A program made the translations under genes and the position numbers. DNA of 64,000 bases, taken from assembly GCF_000299935.1 (NCBI RefSeq), contig NZ_AMRL01000001.1, positions 1 to 64,000 on the forward strand. The letters run 5' to 3'. Shown one piece after another: positions 8,584 through 17,194 of the stretch. Position 1 is the first letter of the stretch. Every line of letters begins with the position of its first letter. This stretch comes from Oceanibaculum indicum P24. Its GTDB lineage: Bacteria > Pseudomonadota > Alphaproteobacteria > Oceanibaculales > Oceanibaculaceae. Below the pieces are notes generated by a model that saw only the letters and a program-made list of their open reading frames with translations, was not told the origin of the DNA and made no database searches.

Positions 8584-8829
8584 TTACATCCACTGCTTTT
8601 CGGCACGCTTGTTCAGCTGTTCGACGGTCGAGGGGTCCAGCTTCTCGCCATCGACGACCTTGCCGATATAGTTGCCCTTGTCGAACAGCAGGATGCGGCC
8701 CTGCTCCTCCTCACGGCACCCCTGCAGCAGGAAACCCGCCACAAGCAGCAGGGACACGGCCATCAGGCCGGACACCCTTTTCATCTCGCCGCGCCGGTTC
8801 TCGCCGGCTCCGATCAGTGCCTTGAGCAT
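8584..8829 (-). CDS. Small lipoprotein in the formate dehydrogenase operon
   Basis: An 81-residue frame. The hydrophobic stretch GLMAVSLLLVAGFL is followed by the lipobox LLQGC, so the mature form is a short acidic lipoprotein (CREEEQGRILLF...EKQWM). Two starts are possible: this one has GGGGG upstream, and an internal Met 15 residues later gives 66 aa with a shorter signal peptide. The gene lies between the beta and gamma subunits. Similar tiny lipoproteins occur in FDH operons of relatives, but I know of no assigned function. Confidence 0.65.
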   Translation of the reverse strand: MLKALIGAGENRRGEMKRVSGLMAVSLLLVAGFLLQGCREEEQGRILLFDKGNYIGKVVDGEKLDPSTVEQLNKRAEKQWM

Positions 8830-8944
8830 GGATCGACCCCCATCCTGTCTCTTGCTTCTTCTTCTGCTTCTTCCACCGGATCGGGATATCGGGACCGCCA
8901 GCCTAAGGCAGACGGCCCCGTCATCCGGTACAGCCAGCGGCGTA

Positions 8945-9544
8945 TCAGCCGCCGGCCTTTGCCTCGTAGGCCGTGCCCCAGCCCCAGGCGCCCGACCCGA
9001 AGCCGCGGGCGACGACGCGCTCGCGGTAGATGTCGGACACCACGTCGCCGTCACCGGCCAGCAGCGCCTTGGTCGAGCACATCTCGGCACAGAGCGGCAG
9101 CTTGCCTTCGGCGATACGGTTGCGGCCGTACTTGTGGAACTCCGCCTCGGAATTCGCGGCCTCTTCCGGACCGCCGGCGCAGAAGGTGCACTTGTCCATC
9201 TTGCCGCGGGTGCCAAAATTGCCGGCCTGCGGATACTGCGGCGCGCCGAACGGGCAGGCATAGAAGCAGTAGCCGCAGCCGATGCAGGTGTCCTTGTTGT
9301 GCAGGACGATGCCCTCGGCGGTGGTCACGAAGCAATCGACCGGGCAGACCGCCTTGCACGGCGCATCAGAGCAGTGCATGCAGGCCACCGAGATCGACTT
9401 CTCGCCGGGCTTGCCGTCATTGATGGTGACGACGCGGCGCCGGTTGATGCCCCAGGGCACCTCGTGCTCGTTCTTGCAGGCGGTGACGCAGGCGTTGCAT
9501 TCGATGCAGCGCTCGGCGTCGCACAGGAATTTCATGCGGGCCAT
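8945..9544 (-). CDS. fdh3B: Formate dehydrogenase beta subunit, 4Fe-4S (FDH3 type)
   Basis: A 199-aa ferredoxin-like electron-transfer subunit. Cysteine groups are CIECNACVTAC (Cys13, 16, 19, 23), CMHCSDAPCKAVCP, CIGCGYCFYACP and a CTFC...CAEMC pair, which together bind four 4Fe-4S clusters. It moves electrons from the molybdopterin alpha subunit to the cytochrome b subunit. No C-terminal membrane anchor is visible, which separates it from E. coli FdnH and fits the short FDH3 type. It lies 18 bp after the alpha gene. Confidence 0.92.
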   Translation of the reverse strand: MARMKFLCDAERCIECNACVTACKNEHEVPWGINRRRVVTINDGKPGEKSISVACMHCSDAPCKAVCPVDCFVTTAEGIVLHNKDTCIGCGYCFYACPFGAPQYPQAGNFGTRGKMDKCTFCAGGPEEAANSEAEFHKYGRNRIAEGKLPLCAEMCSTKALLAGDGDVVSDIYRERVVARGFGSGAWGWGTAYEAKAGG

Positions 9545-9562
9545 ATCTTACGTCTCCCCTTC

Positions 9563-12445
9563 TTATGCGCGCTCGATGCGGCAGAGCGTGGTCTTGGTTT
9601 CCTGCATCTGCGTCACCGAGTCATAGCCATAGGTCTGTGCGGTGTTGGTCGATTCACCCAGCACATACGGATCGGCACCCTGCGGGTATTTCGCCCGCTG
9701 ATCCTTGCCCTGGAACTTGCCGCCGAAATGGAAGGGCATGAAGGCCACGCCCTTGCCGACGCGTTCGGTCAGCATTGCCATCACATGCACCTTGCCGCCT
9801 TCCGGACCGTGCACCCAGACCATCTGGCCGTCCTTGATGCCGAGATTGTTGGCATCGACCGGATTGATCTCGACGAACATGTCCTGCTGCAGCTCGGCTA
9901 GCCACGGGTTCGACCGGCTCTCGTCACCGCCGCCCTCATATTCGACCAGACGGCCGGAGGTGAGGATGATCGGGAACTCCTTCGAGAAGTCGTTCTTCTG
10001 GATCGACTCGAAGAGCGTCGGCAGGCGATGCATCTTGCGGTCCTTGTAGGTCGGATAGTCGGCCACAAGGTCGCGGCGCGGCGAGTAGAGCGGCTCGCGG
10101 TGCAGCGGAATCGGGTCCGGGAAGTTCCACACCTCGCAGCGCGCCTTGGCGTTGCCGTAGGGGGCGCAGCCATGCTTGATGGCAACGCGCTGGATGCCGC
10201 CCGACAGGTCGGTCTTCCAGTTCACGCCGCCGATCTTGTCGCCGCCGACTTTCTGGATCGCCGCCATCTCGTCAGCGGTCAGATCCTTGTCCCAGCCGAG
10301 CTTCTGCAGCATCGCCATGGTGAACTCGGGATAGCCGTCCTCGATCTCCGAACCGACCGGCCAGGAGCCTTCGGCCAGCAGCGTCTCGCCATTGCGTTCC
10401 ACGCCATAGCGGGCGCGGAAGCCCATGCCGCCCTCGGCGACCGGCAGCGAGATATCATAGAGGTTGGCCGAGCCCGGATGCTTCATCTCCGGCGTGCCCC
10501 AGCACGGCCAGGGCAGGCCGTAGAAATCGCCATCGGCCGGACCGCCCTTGGCGCGCAGGCTGACTTTGTCGAAGGTGTGCTGGTTTTCCATGTGCATCTT
10601 CAGCCGTTCCGGCGACTGGCCGGTATAGCCGATGGTCCACATGCCCTTGTTCCATTCGCGGGTGATGTCCTCGATGTTCGGCTCGTTGCCGTCCACCTTG
10701 ATGTGCTTGAACATCTCCTTGTCGAAGCCGAATTTCTTGGCGAACAGATACATGATCTCGTGATCGGTCTTCGCCTCGAAGATCGGATCGACCACCTTCT
10801 CGCGCCACTGCAGCGAACGGTTCGACGCGGTGACGGAGCCATAGGTCTCCATCTGCGTCGCCGCCGGCAACAGGTAGCAGCCATCCTTGCGGTCGTGCAG
10901 CACGGCGGAGACCGTCGGCACCGGATCGATGACGACGAGAAGGTCCAGCTTCTCCATCGCCTTCTTCATGTCCGGCAGGCGGGTCTGCGAGTTCGGCGCA
11001 TGACCCCAGAACACCATGGCGCGGACATTGTCCGGCTGGTCCATGTTGCCCTTGTCTTCCAGCACGCCGTCGAACCAGCGCGACACCGGAATGCCGGACC
11101 GCTCCATCAGCTCCTTCGACTTGAACTTCTTCAGCAGATAGTCGTAGTCCACGTCCCAGACGCGGGCCCAGTGCTGCCAGGAACCGGTCGCCAGGCCGTA
11201 ATAGCCGGGCAGCGAGTCCATCAGCACGCCGAAATCCGTGGCGCCCTGGACGTTGTCATGGCCGCGGAAGATGTTGGTGCCGCCGCCGGCCACGCCGACA
11301 TTGCCCAGCGCCAGCTGCAGGATGCAGTAGGCGCGGGTGTTGTTGTTGCCGTTGGTGTGCTGCGTGCCACCCATGCACCAGACCAGCGTGCCGGGCTTGT
11401 TGGTCGCCATCAGGCGTGCAACGCGCTTCAGCTGCGAGCCGGGAACGCCGGTGACGCGCTCGACTTCCTCAGGCGTCCACTTCGCGACCTCCGGCCGGAC
11501 CTTGTCCATGCCATAGACGCGCTTGGCGATGTATTCCTTGTCCTCCCAGCCATTCTCGAAGATGTGCCAGAGGATGCCCCAGATCAGGGCGACGTCGGTG
11601 CCCGGACGGAAGCGCACGAATTCATCAGCATGCGCGGCCGTGCGGGTGAAGCGCGGGTCGCACACGATCAGCGGCGCGCCGTTCTGCTCCTTCGACTTCA
11701 GGATGTGCTGCAACGACACCGGATGGGCTTCCGCCGGGTTGCCGCCGATGAAGAACATCAGGCGGCTGTTCATCATGTCGTTGTAGCTATTGGTCATCGC
11801 ACCATAGCCCCAGGTGTTCGCGACACCGGCGACCGTGGTGGAGTGGCAGATGCGGGCCTGATGGTCGATGTTGTTCGTGCCCCAGAAGGCGGCGAACTTG
11901 CGCATCAGGTAAGCCTGCTCGTTGCTGTGCTTGGCCGAGCCCAGCCAATAGACCGAATCGGGGCCGGACTGCTCGCTGATCTGGAGCATCTTGTCGCCGA
12001 TCTCGCTGATCGCCTGCTCCCAGCTCACGCGGGTCCACTTGCCGTCAACCAGCTTCACCGGATATTTCAGCCGGCGCTCGCCATGGGTCAGCTCGCGGAT
12101 CGACGCGCCCTTGGCGCAGTGCGACCCCATGTTGAACGGGCTGTCGAAGCCGGGCTCCTGCCCGGTCCACACACCGTTCTGCACCTCGGCGATCACCGTG
12201 CAGCCCACCGAGCAGTGGGTGCAGACCGTCTTGGCGGTCTTGATCTCGCCGCCGAAGGCCGGGTTGGCCGCCGGCGCCTTACGCACCATGCCGCCGGTAA
12301 AGGCACCAGCCATCGCCACGCCGCCAGCCGCGAGGCCGGAGCGCTTCAGGAAGGTACGGCGGTCAATGGCGCCGCCGGTGAGGCTGGCCAGCGCCTGGCT
12401 GAGGCGCGGACGGGCCGCTACTGCATCCGATTTTTTCTTGAGCAT
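9563..12445 (-). CDS. fdhA: Formate dehydrogenase alpha subunit (molybdopterin, Cys type)
   Basis: A 960-aa catalytic subunit oxidising formate to CO2. A twin-arginine signal (DRRTFLKR, Arg29-Arg30) shows export of the folded enzyme. Cys75, Cys78, Cys82 and Cys110 bind the first 4Fe-4S cluster. Cys200-His201 in RICHSTTVAG stand at the metal-ligand position that is selenocysteine in E. coli FdnG; here it is an ordinary TGC cysteine, so no Sec machinery is needed. The C-terminal part carries the molybdopterin dinucleotide-binding domain (ILTSGRLVEYE...VWVHGPEGG). Length fits the FDH3/FdnG class. GGGAG precedes the ATG. The operon order is Tat mini-protein, alpha, beta, lipoprotein, gamma. Confidence 0.95.
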   Translation of the reverse strand: MLKKKSDAVAARPRLSQALASLTGGAIDRRTFLKRSGLAAGGVAMAGAFTGGMVRKAPAANPAFGGEIKTAKTVCTHCSVGCTVIAEVQNGVWTGQEPGFDSPFNMGSHCAKGASIRELTHGERRLKYPVKLVDGKWTRVSWEQAISEIGDKMLQISEQSGPDSVYWLGSAKHSNEQAYLMRKFAAFWGTNNIDHQARICHSTTVAGVANTWGYGAMTNSYNDMMNSRLMFFIGGNPAEAHPVSLQHILKSKEQNGAPLIVCDPRFTRTAAHADEFVRFRPGTDVALIWGILWHIFENGWEDKEYIAKRVYGMDKVRPEVAKWTPEEVERVTGVPGSQLKRVARLMATNKPGTLVWCMGGTQHTNGNNNTRAYCILQLALGNVGVAGGGTNIFRGHDNVQGATDFGVLMDSLPGYYGLATGSWQHWARVWDVDYDYLLKKFKSKELMERSGIPVSRWFDGVLEDKGNMDQPDNVRAMVFWGHAPNSQTRLPDMKKAMEKLDLLVVIDPVPTVSAVLHDRKDGCYLLPAATQMETYGSVTASNRSLQWREKVVDPIFEAKTDHEIMYLFAKKFGFDKEMFKHIKVDGNEPNIEDITREWNKGMWTIGYTGQSPERLKMHMENQHTFDKVSLRAKGGPADGDFYGLPWPCWGTPEMKHPGSANLYDISLPVAEGGMGFRARYGVERNGETLLAEGSWPVGSEIEDGYPEFTMAMLQKLGWDKDLTADEMAAIQKVGGDKIGGVNWKTDLSGGIQRVAIKHGCAPYGNAKARCEVWNFPDPIPLHREPLYSPRRDLVADYPTYKDRKMHRLPTLFESIQKNDFSKEFPIILTSGRLVEYEGGGDESRSNPWLAELQQDMFVEINPVDANNLGIKDGQMVWVHGPEGGKVHVMAMLTERVGKGVAFMPFHFGGKFQGKDQRAKYPQGADPYVLGESTNTAQTYGYDSVTQMQETKTTLCRIERA

Positions 12446-12478
12446 TGTCTTCTCCCGCTCCCTACTGGCTGCCGGCGC

Positions 12479-12682
12479 TTAATAGCGGGCCAGCTTGTAG
12501 AAGGTCTTCACATGCTGGGTTTCGCGATAGCCCTTGTGGTCGCCGACCGTCTCACTGACCTCGGCGGCCTCGGCCTCGCTGCCGCCCGCGACGGCCATGG
12601 CAGCACCTGCCACGGCACCGACACTGGCGACGCGCAGGAAGTCGCGGCGATGCGCCGAAACCGGCTTGTCTTGCTGCTTCAT
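12479..12682 (-). CDS. Formate dehydrogenase-associated Tat-signal mini-protein
   Basis: A 67-aa protein that is mostly a twin-arginine signal (HRRDFLRVASVGAVAGAAM) followed by about 30 polar residues ending YRETQHVKTFYKLARY. This matches the short 'formate dehydrogenase region TAT target' family found directly upstream of FDH alpha genes. A strong GAGGAGG ribosome site precedes the ATG. It is the gene before fdhA, 33 bp away. Its role in maturation is unknown; family and context make the call secure. Confidence 0.85.
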   Translation of the reverse strand: MKQQDKPVSAHRRDFLRVASVGAVAGAAMAVAGGSEAEAAEVSETVGDHKGYRETQHVKTFYKLARY

Positions 12683-12762
12683 GATGCGTCCTCCTCAACC
12701 CTCAAAAAACGTACAACCCGTTCAAAACTCTGTCCGGCTTGCGCCAGTCGCTTACGATTCCG

Positions 12763-13380
12763 TCACGCTTCCATCCCGAAAGCGTCGCGTTCGATATCGA
12801 TCAGCAGCCGGCCGATCGTCCCGACCGGCTGATACAGCCGCGCATGGCGCGCCCGCTCCAGATCGCCGAAAAAGCGGCCGGCCCAGGGGGACAGATGCCG
12901 CTGGAAAAACTCGTTCTGGACCGCAAGCGGGGCCGGCGTGCCGAAGCTGCCGGCAATTAGGCCGGCCATCATCTCGCACAGCGCGGCGATGTGATCTTCC
13001 GGCTCCTTCACGTCCTCGGCGCGCGCAATCCCCAGGCGCGCCATGTCGCCGCGCAGATGGGCCAGCGGCTTTTCGTTCAGGAACCCGGTCAGATAATAGG
13101 AGCCGTAGGGCATCAGCTCGCCCCGCCCCACACCGATGAAAAGATTGAAATATTCTTCTTCCGCCTGGGAAGGCGTGGTCTGCTGGGCGAGACGAGACAA
13201 AACGCCAAGCGCGCGCCCCATGTCGGTCCCGTCATCCTGGCTGTCGAAACCGGCGGCAAGGGACAGCGCGACCTGATCGGCCGGCGCCGCCAGAAAGCGC
13301 GCCAGAAAGCCGTACCAGTTGGCCCGCAGAAGGTCTTCTTCCGCCATCATATGCTGAATATGCGCAGCCGCGTCAGGCAT
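12763..13380 (-). CDS. TorD/DmsD-family Tat proofreading chaperone
   Basis: A 205-aa, largely helical protein of the TorD family. Family features seen are LLRANWYGFLARFLAAP near the N-terminus, EEEYFNLFIGVGRGELMPYGSYY in the middle (the E-Y-x-x-L-F-x-G and P-Y-x-S-x-Y motifs), and DHIAALCEMM later. These chaperones bind the Tat signal and apo form of molybdoenzymes until the cofactor is loaded, so FdhA is the natural client. It appears to head the fdh operon: a GntR-type operator and a dyad lie 50-105 bp upstream of its start. Confidence 0.88.
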   Translation of the reverse strand: MPDAAAHIQHMMAEEDLLRANWYGFLARFLAAPADQVALSLAAGFDSQDDGTDMGRALGVLSRLAQQTTPSQAEEEYFNLFIGVGRGELMPYGSYYLTGFLNEKPLAHLRGDMARLGIARAEDVKEPEDHIAALCEMMAGLIAGSFGTPAPLAVQNEFFQRHLSPWAGRFFGDLERARHARLYQPVGTIGRLLIDIERDAFGMEA

Positions 13381-13432
13381 CTGCGTCGTTTCGCTCCCTC
13401 AACACCAAATCCATGTGGCACCCCATTGTTTT

Positions 13433-13456
13433 TCCGCCTTATTCATCCTAGGCGGA
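13433..13456 (-). promoter_or_regulatory. Inverted repeat TCCGCCT-N10-AGGCGGA upstream of the fdh operon
   Basis: Perfect 7-bp arms separated by ten bases, 52 bp upstream of the TorD-family start. The same arms recur 47 bp upstream of the polyferredoxin gene at 14936-14957. On both templates the downstream flank is A-rich. A protein-binding site or leader hairpin is likely; its factor is unknown. Confidence 0.5.
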
Positions 13457-13469
13457 CCGGGTGTGCCTT

Positions 13470-13484
13470 ATTGGTCTTACCAAT
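13470..13484. promoter_or_regulatory. GntR/PdhR-type operator upstream of the fdh operon
   Basis: The 15-bp perfect palindrome ATTGGTCTTACCAAT (outside the 3-base spacer) matches the FadR/PdhR-subfamily pattern ATTGGT-N3-ACCAAT. It lies 89 bp before the TorD-family start codon. A near copy is at 14905-14919. No GntR gene is in the window. Confidence 0.65.
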
Positions 13485-13620
13485 AGCCTATGCCAATCAA
13501 ATTCCAAGGTCTAGCAGAAACGGCAGGCGGCCGAGCGGTGGTGGCAAGTTCTGAGGAACATCGGAACAGAAAATCGCAAATGATAATCGATCTTAATTGA
13601 GTAATGATGGCGTTGTTAAA

Positions 13621-14328
13621 TTAAGAACGATTATCACTCTTATCTTCGGACTCCTGTTCGGTAGCCACACCTTCCGGTGATGTCTCCTCATCCGCGACCG
13701 CGGCTGTGGCCTGTTCAGGCGCCTTCTCCGGCTCACCCTGCTCCGGCGCTCCATCGGTTTCCGGCGAGCTGGATTCCACCTCGCTCCCGTCCTGCTCGGC
13801 TGCGGCCTCGGCCTCCTCAGCATCGATCCGCGCCTGCCGCGAAGCGGTATAGACGGAATGATTCTCTGCCAGTTCCTCATCGGTCAGAAAGCCGCGCCCG
13901 ACCTGATAGGAGCTTTTCATGCCCTCGATAACCGTCGCCGCGTCGGTGAAATCCTCCTCGTAATCGTTCAGCCCGTCCAGGCAGGCGAAGACCGGATCGG
14001 AGGTCCAGAGCTTGCGCAACGCCCTGCGCTGCAGCGTCTTCGGCACTTCCTTGCGCAGGAACTGCGTGAAGTCGGACTCGACTGTCAGGCTATCGATATC
14101 GGGCAGGGAATCGGCATCGAACGCTGCCTCCTGCGGCTGCTGATCGCTTCGCGCCGGCTGTACCGCCTGTTGCTGAGCCGGCGCTTCCGGCGGCAAGGCT
14201 GCCTGCCGGGTTTCCTCCGCACGATCGTCCTGTATTACCGGCGCAGCACCACCACGTCGCCCCGGCGCTTGGGTGCGGGCCTCCTGCTTCAGCCGCGACC
14301 AGCGCGACAGGAACGGGCGCTCAGCCAT
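13621..14328 (-). CDS. DUF3306 protein of the formate dehydrogenase locus
   Basis: A 235-aa protein. The start at MAERPFLSRWSRLKQEAR has GGGGGG just upstream; this N-terminus is typical of DUF3306. A conserved core (DSLTVESDFTQFL, LRKLWTSDPVFACLDGLNDYEEDFTDA) is followed by a long low-complexity tail rich in Glu, Ala and Ser. The gene overlaps the end of the DUF3305 gene by eight bases, so the pair is translationally coupled. DUF3305 and DUF3306 occur together beside FDH genes in alphaproteobacteria; biochemical function is unknown. Confidence 0.85.
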   Translation of the reverse strand: MAERPFLSRWSRLKQEARTQAPGRRGGAAPVIQDDRAEETRQAALPPEAPAQQQAVQPARSDQQPQEAAFDADSLPDIDSLTVESDFTQFLRKEVPKTLQRRALRKLWTSDPVFACLDGLNDYEEDFTDAATVIEGMKSSYQVGRGFLTDEELAENHSVYTASRQARIDAEEAEAAAEQDGSEVESSSPETDGAPEQGEPEKAPEQATAAVADEETSPEGVATEQESEDKSDNRS

Positions 14329-14863
14329 GACGCCCCCCTTCCCGGATCGGCTTGCCATAGGCATCCAGCGGCAGCGGCGAGTCGGGCCGCTTCTCCTTGT
14401 GCTTGTCGCGCTGGCGCTTCACGAAGGGCTGCTCCACATGGTTGCCGTCGATGAAATCCTGCATCCAGCCCATCACCATTTCCGGCATCGCCACCGGTTC
14501 GACGATCTCGTCACCGCTGATCAGATACTCCTCCGCCTCATAGGGCGAGACGGTGACAAGCAGCGGCTGGAAGGCGAACTCCTCCGGCGCATCGGGATCG
14601 CGGCGCAGCACGATATAGACGACCGGCTGCTCCATCGACAGATTGTGCAGATAGGCCGGTGTCTGCGTCCGGTATAGCCAGACCGGCAGCGTCGCCGCGT
14701 GGTAGCGCACCCAGCCTTCGCCCCGCACCATCTCGGTCCAGCCCTCAACATCCGGCGCACCAGGAATGACGGCGACCGGCTGGAACCGCCAGTCCTGCCA
14801 GGGGCTTGCCGATTTGTGGCGTTCGATGACGATGCCCATCGGCATCGAGATATCCTTGCTCAT
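14321..14863 (-). CDS. DUF3305 protein of the formate dehydrogenase locus
   Basis: A 180-aa cytosolic protein with the DUF3305 features MGIVIERHKSASPWQDWRFQPVAV near the start, and GWVRYHAATLPVWLYRTQTPAYLHNL followed by PVVYIVLRRDP in the middle. It is the first gene of a two-gene unit with DUF3306. The promoter region up to the divergent polyferredoxin gene holds a GntR-type palindrome at 14905-14919. It is known only as an FDH-linked gene and is probably needed for assembly or regulation of the enzyme. Confidence 0.87.
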   Translation of the reverse strand: MSKDISMPMGIVIERHKSASPWQDWRFQPVAVIPGAPDVEGWTEMVRGEGWVRYHAATLPVWLYRTQTPAYLHNLSMEQPVVYIVLRRDPDAPEEFAFQPLLVTVSPYEAEEYLISGDEIVEPVAMPEMVMGWMQDFIDGNHVEQPFVKRQRDKHKEKRPDSPLPLDAYGKPIREGGRHG

Positions 14864-14904
14864 CGCTCCTCCCGAGCGTGCGGCGCGCGTGGCTATTGCC
14901 CGCG

Positions 14905-14919
14905 ATTGGTCTTACCACC
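14905..14919. promoter_or_regulatory. GntR/PdhR-type operator in the divergent DUF3305/polyferredoxin promoter
   Basis: ATTGGTCTTACCACC keeps 13 of 15 bases of the perfect site at 13470-13484, including the whole TTGGTCTTACCA core. It is 41 bp from the DUF3305 start and 85 bp from the polyferredoxin start, so one regulator could act on both units. Confidence 0.6.
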
Positions 14920-14935
14920 AGTATATAGCGCAACA

Positions 14936-14957
14936 AGGCGGAATGATGTATCCGCCT
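14936..14957 (+). promoter_or_regulatory. Inverted repeat AGGCGGA-N8-TCCGCCT upstream of the polyferredoxin gene
   Basis: Perfect 7-bp arms with an eight-base centre, 47 bp before the start codon at 15005. The arms are those of the dyad upstream of the fdh operon, in swapped order. An AAAAAC stretch follows in both places. Confidence 0.5.
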
Positions 14958-15004
14958 GTAAAAACCAAGAATGACAGCAAACGACCGATGACCGAGGAAC
15001 ACCC

Positions 15005-17059
15005 ATGACGGACGCCCAGCGCCGCATTCTCGCCTGCACCTGCCGGGGTACCATGCCGCTCGACGGCAAGGCTCTGAACACGGCCTGCGGCCAGGCCGTC
15101 GGCGATGTCCACGAGGAGCTGTGCCGCGCCGGAATCGACAGCTTCCGCCGCACCGCCGCGCAGGGCCATCCCTTCATCGTCGCCTGCACCCAGGAAGCGC
15201 CGCTGTTCGCCGAGGTGATGGGGGAGGATGGCAGCGACGCCGCCATTTCCTTCGTGAATATCCGCGAACAGGCCGGCTGGGCCGAGCAGGCCCGGAACAC
15301 CACGCCCAAGATGGCCGCCCTGCTGGCCGAGGCGATGGTGGAAATCGAGCACGCCACCAGCGTCACCCTGAAGTCGGAAGGCGTGTGCCTGATCTATGGC
15401 CGTGACGAGCAGGCCATCGAAGCTGCACGCCAGCTTGCCGGGCGGCTCGACGTCACGGTGCTGCTGTCGAAGCCGGGCGACATCATCCCGCCGCGGCTGA
15501 TGGACATCCCGATCTTCAAGGGCAGCATCGCGCGCGCCGCCGGCCATCTCGGCGCCTTCGAGATTGTGGTGGACGATTACGCGCCGCTGATCCCCTCCTC
15601 CCGCGAGGCGCTGGCCTTCGAGGCCGGCAAGAATGGCGCTTCCTCGCGCTGCGACCTGATCCTGGACCTGACCGGCGGGTCGCCGCTGTTCCCGTCGCAT
15701 GAGCGGCGCGACGGCTATTTCCGCCCCGACCCCGGCAATCCGGCGGCGGTGCAGAAGGCGCTGTTCGACATGACCGACCTGGTCGGCGAATTTACCAAGC
15801 CGCGCTATGTGAATTTCCAGGCCGATCTGTGCGCGCATGGCCGCAACCACAAGACCGGCTGCACCCGCTGCCTGGATGTCTGTCCGGCCTCGGCGATCAG
15901 TTCCGCCGGCGATGTGGTTGCCATCGATCCCTATCTGTGCGGCGGCTGCGGCGCCTGCCACAGCGTCTGCCCGACCGGTGCCACCAGCTATGCCATGCCG
16001 CCCAGCACCTCGCTGCTGGCGCGGCTGCGCACCCTGCTCTCCACCTACCGCGATGCCGGCGGGCGCAAGCCGGTGATCCTGGTGCATGACGAGCGGCACG
16101 GCGCAGACCTGATCTCGCTGATGGCGCGGTTCGGACGCGGCCTGCCGGCCAATGTCATCCCCTTCGCGGTGAATGAGGCGACGCAGACCGGTCTCGACCT
16201 GCTGACCGGCGCGCTGGCCTATGGCGCCAGCCATGTCGCGGTGCTGGTCTCCACGAAGAAGCAGGGCGAGCTGGCGGGCCTCGCCCAGCAGGCCGGCCTC
16301 GCCGAGACGATCATGGCCGGCCTCGGCTATGACAGCGGCCGCGTCACGGTGCTGGTCGAGGACGATCCCGACGCGCTGGAAGCGCTGCTCTACGCCCTGC
16401 CGGGGCTGGATCCCGCGCAGGCCGGCGACTTCCTGCCGATGGGCGGCAAGCGCGCCATGCTGTCGCTGGCGCTGGGGCATCTGCACGATGCCGCCCCGGC
16501 CCCGGTCGATATGCTTCAGCTGCCCGCCGGCGCGCCCTTCGGCGCCGTGAAGATCGATACCGAGGGCTGCACCCTGTGCCTGTCCTGCGTCAGCGTCTGC
16601 CCGACCGGCGCCCTCACTGATGATCCCGACCGGCCCTTCCTGGGCTTCCAGGAGGATGCCTGCGTGCAGTGCGGCCTGTGCAAGGCGACCTGCCCGGAAA
16701 AGGTGATCGCACTGGAGCCCCGCATTAACTTCACCGCCGAGGCGCGCGCCGTCCTGCCGATCAAGCAGGAGGAGCCGTTCGAGTGCGTACGCTGCGGCAA
16801 GCCGTTCGGCACCAAGGGCTCGGTCGAGCGCATCGTCGCCAAGCTGCAGGACCACCCGATGTTCCAGGACCCTGCAGCGCTGGAGCGCATCAAGATGTGC
16901 GAGGATTGCCGCGTCATCGTGCAGTTCGAGAACGGGAACAACCCGTTCGCCGGCAAGGCACGGCCGCTGACCCGCACCACCGACGATTATCTGCGCGAGC
17001 GCGAGGAAGGCCTCGCCGAGGGCACCCTCGCCGGCAAGGACGATCCGAAGAAGACATAA
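15005..17059 (+). CDS. Large 4Fe-4S polyferredoxin of the formate dehydrogenase locus
   Basis: A 684-aa cytosolic iron-sulfur protein. The N-terminal CTCRGTMPLDG is followed by about 250 residues without cluster motifs. A first ferredoxin pair (CTRCLDVCP, CGGCGACHSVCP) sits near residues 285-325 and a second (CTLCLSCVSVCP, CVQCGLCKATCP) near residues 523-565. Two CxxC pairs (CVRCGKPF, CEDCR) close the protein. GAGGA precedes the ATG. This family accompanies FDH/DUF3305 loci and probably handles electrons or sulfur during FDH function or maturation; direct evidence for a reaction is lacking. It is divergent from the DUF3305-DUF3306 pair and shares its regulatory region. Confidence 0.85.
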   Translation: MTDAQRRILACTCRGTMPLDGKALNTACGQAVGDVHEELCRAGIDSFRRTAAQGHPFIVACTQEAPLFAEVMGEDGSDAAISFVNIREQAGWAEQARNTTPKMAALLAEAMVEIEHATSVTLKSEGVCLIYGRDEQAIEAARQLAGRLDVTVLLSKPGDIIPPRLMDIPIFKGSIARAAGHLGAFEIVVDDYAPLIPSSREALAFEAGKNGASSRCDLILDLTGGSPLFPSHERRDGYFRPDPGNPAAVQKALFDMTDLVGEFTKPRYVNFQADLCAHGRNHKTGCTRCLDVCPASAISSAGDVVAIDPYLCGGCGACHSVCPTGATSYAMPPSTSLLARLRTLLSTYRDAGGRKPVILVHDERHGADLISLMARFGRGLPANVIPFAVNEATQTGLDLLTGALAYGASHVAVLVSTKKQGELAGLAQQAGLAETIMAGLGYDSGRVTVLVEDDPDALEALLYALPGLDPAQAGDFLPMGGKRAMLSLALGHLHDAAPAPVDMLQLPAGAPFGAVKIDTEGCTLCLSCVSVCPTGALTDDPDRPFLGFQEDACVQCGLCKATCPEKVIALEPRINFTAEARAVLPIKQEEPFECVRCGKPFGTKGSVERIVAKLQDHPMFQDPAALERIKMCEDCRVIVQFENGNNPFAGKARPLTRTTDDYLREREEGLAEGTLAGKDDPKKT

Positions 17060-17112
17060 GGGCGCGGCATTCGGACGCGTTTTGGTCCAAATCCTCTTTG
17101 CGGTCTTTTACC

Positions 17113-17138
17113 TGTTAATATTCAAATATATATTAACA
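17113..17138. repeat. AT-rich inverted repeat between polyferredoxin and DUF2892 genes
   Basis: TGTTAATAT and ATATTAACA form perfect 9-bp arms around an eight-base centre. It lies 57 bp before the small membrane protein gene. It could be an operator or part of its promoter; there is no run of T that would make it a terminator. Confidence 0.45.
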
Positions 17139-17194
17139 ATGTGAGGCAGCCGCCGGATCGGCCGGCCGGCTATTCAAAGCCAAGGGGGTTCAAC

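Noticed and set aside
11844-11849. Possible selenocysteine in FdhA
   Set aside because: The residue at the ligand position is encoded by TGC, not TGA, and the frame has no internal TGA.
10028-12832. Long plus-strand open frame of 934 codons opposite fdhA
   Set aside because: It is fully antisense to a gene with clear molybdopterin motifs; its residue composition (Arg/His/Ala rich) is typical of the shadow of a GC-rich gene, with no domain.
14912-16855. Minus-strand open frame of 647 codons opposite the polyferredoxin gene
   Set aside because: Shadow of a gene with many cysteine cluster motifs on the plus strand.
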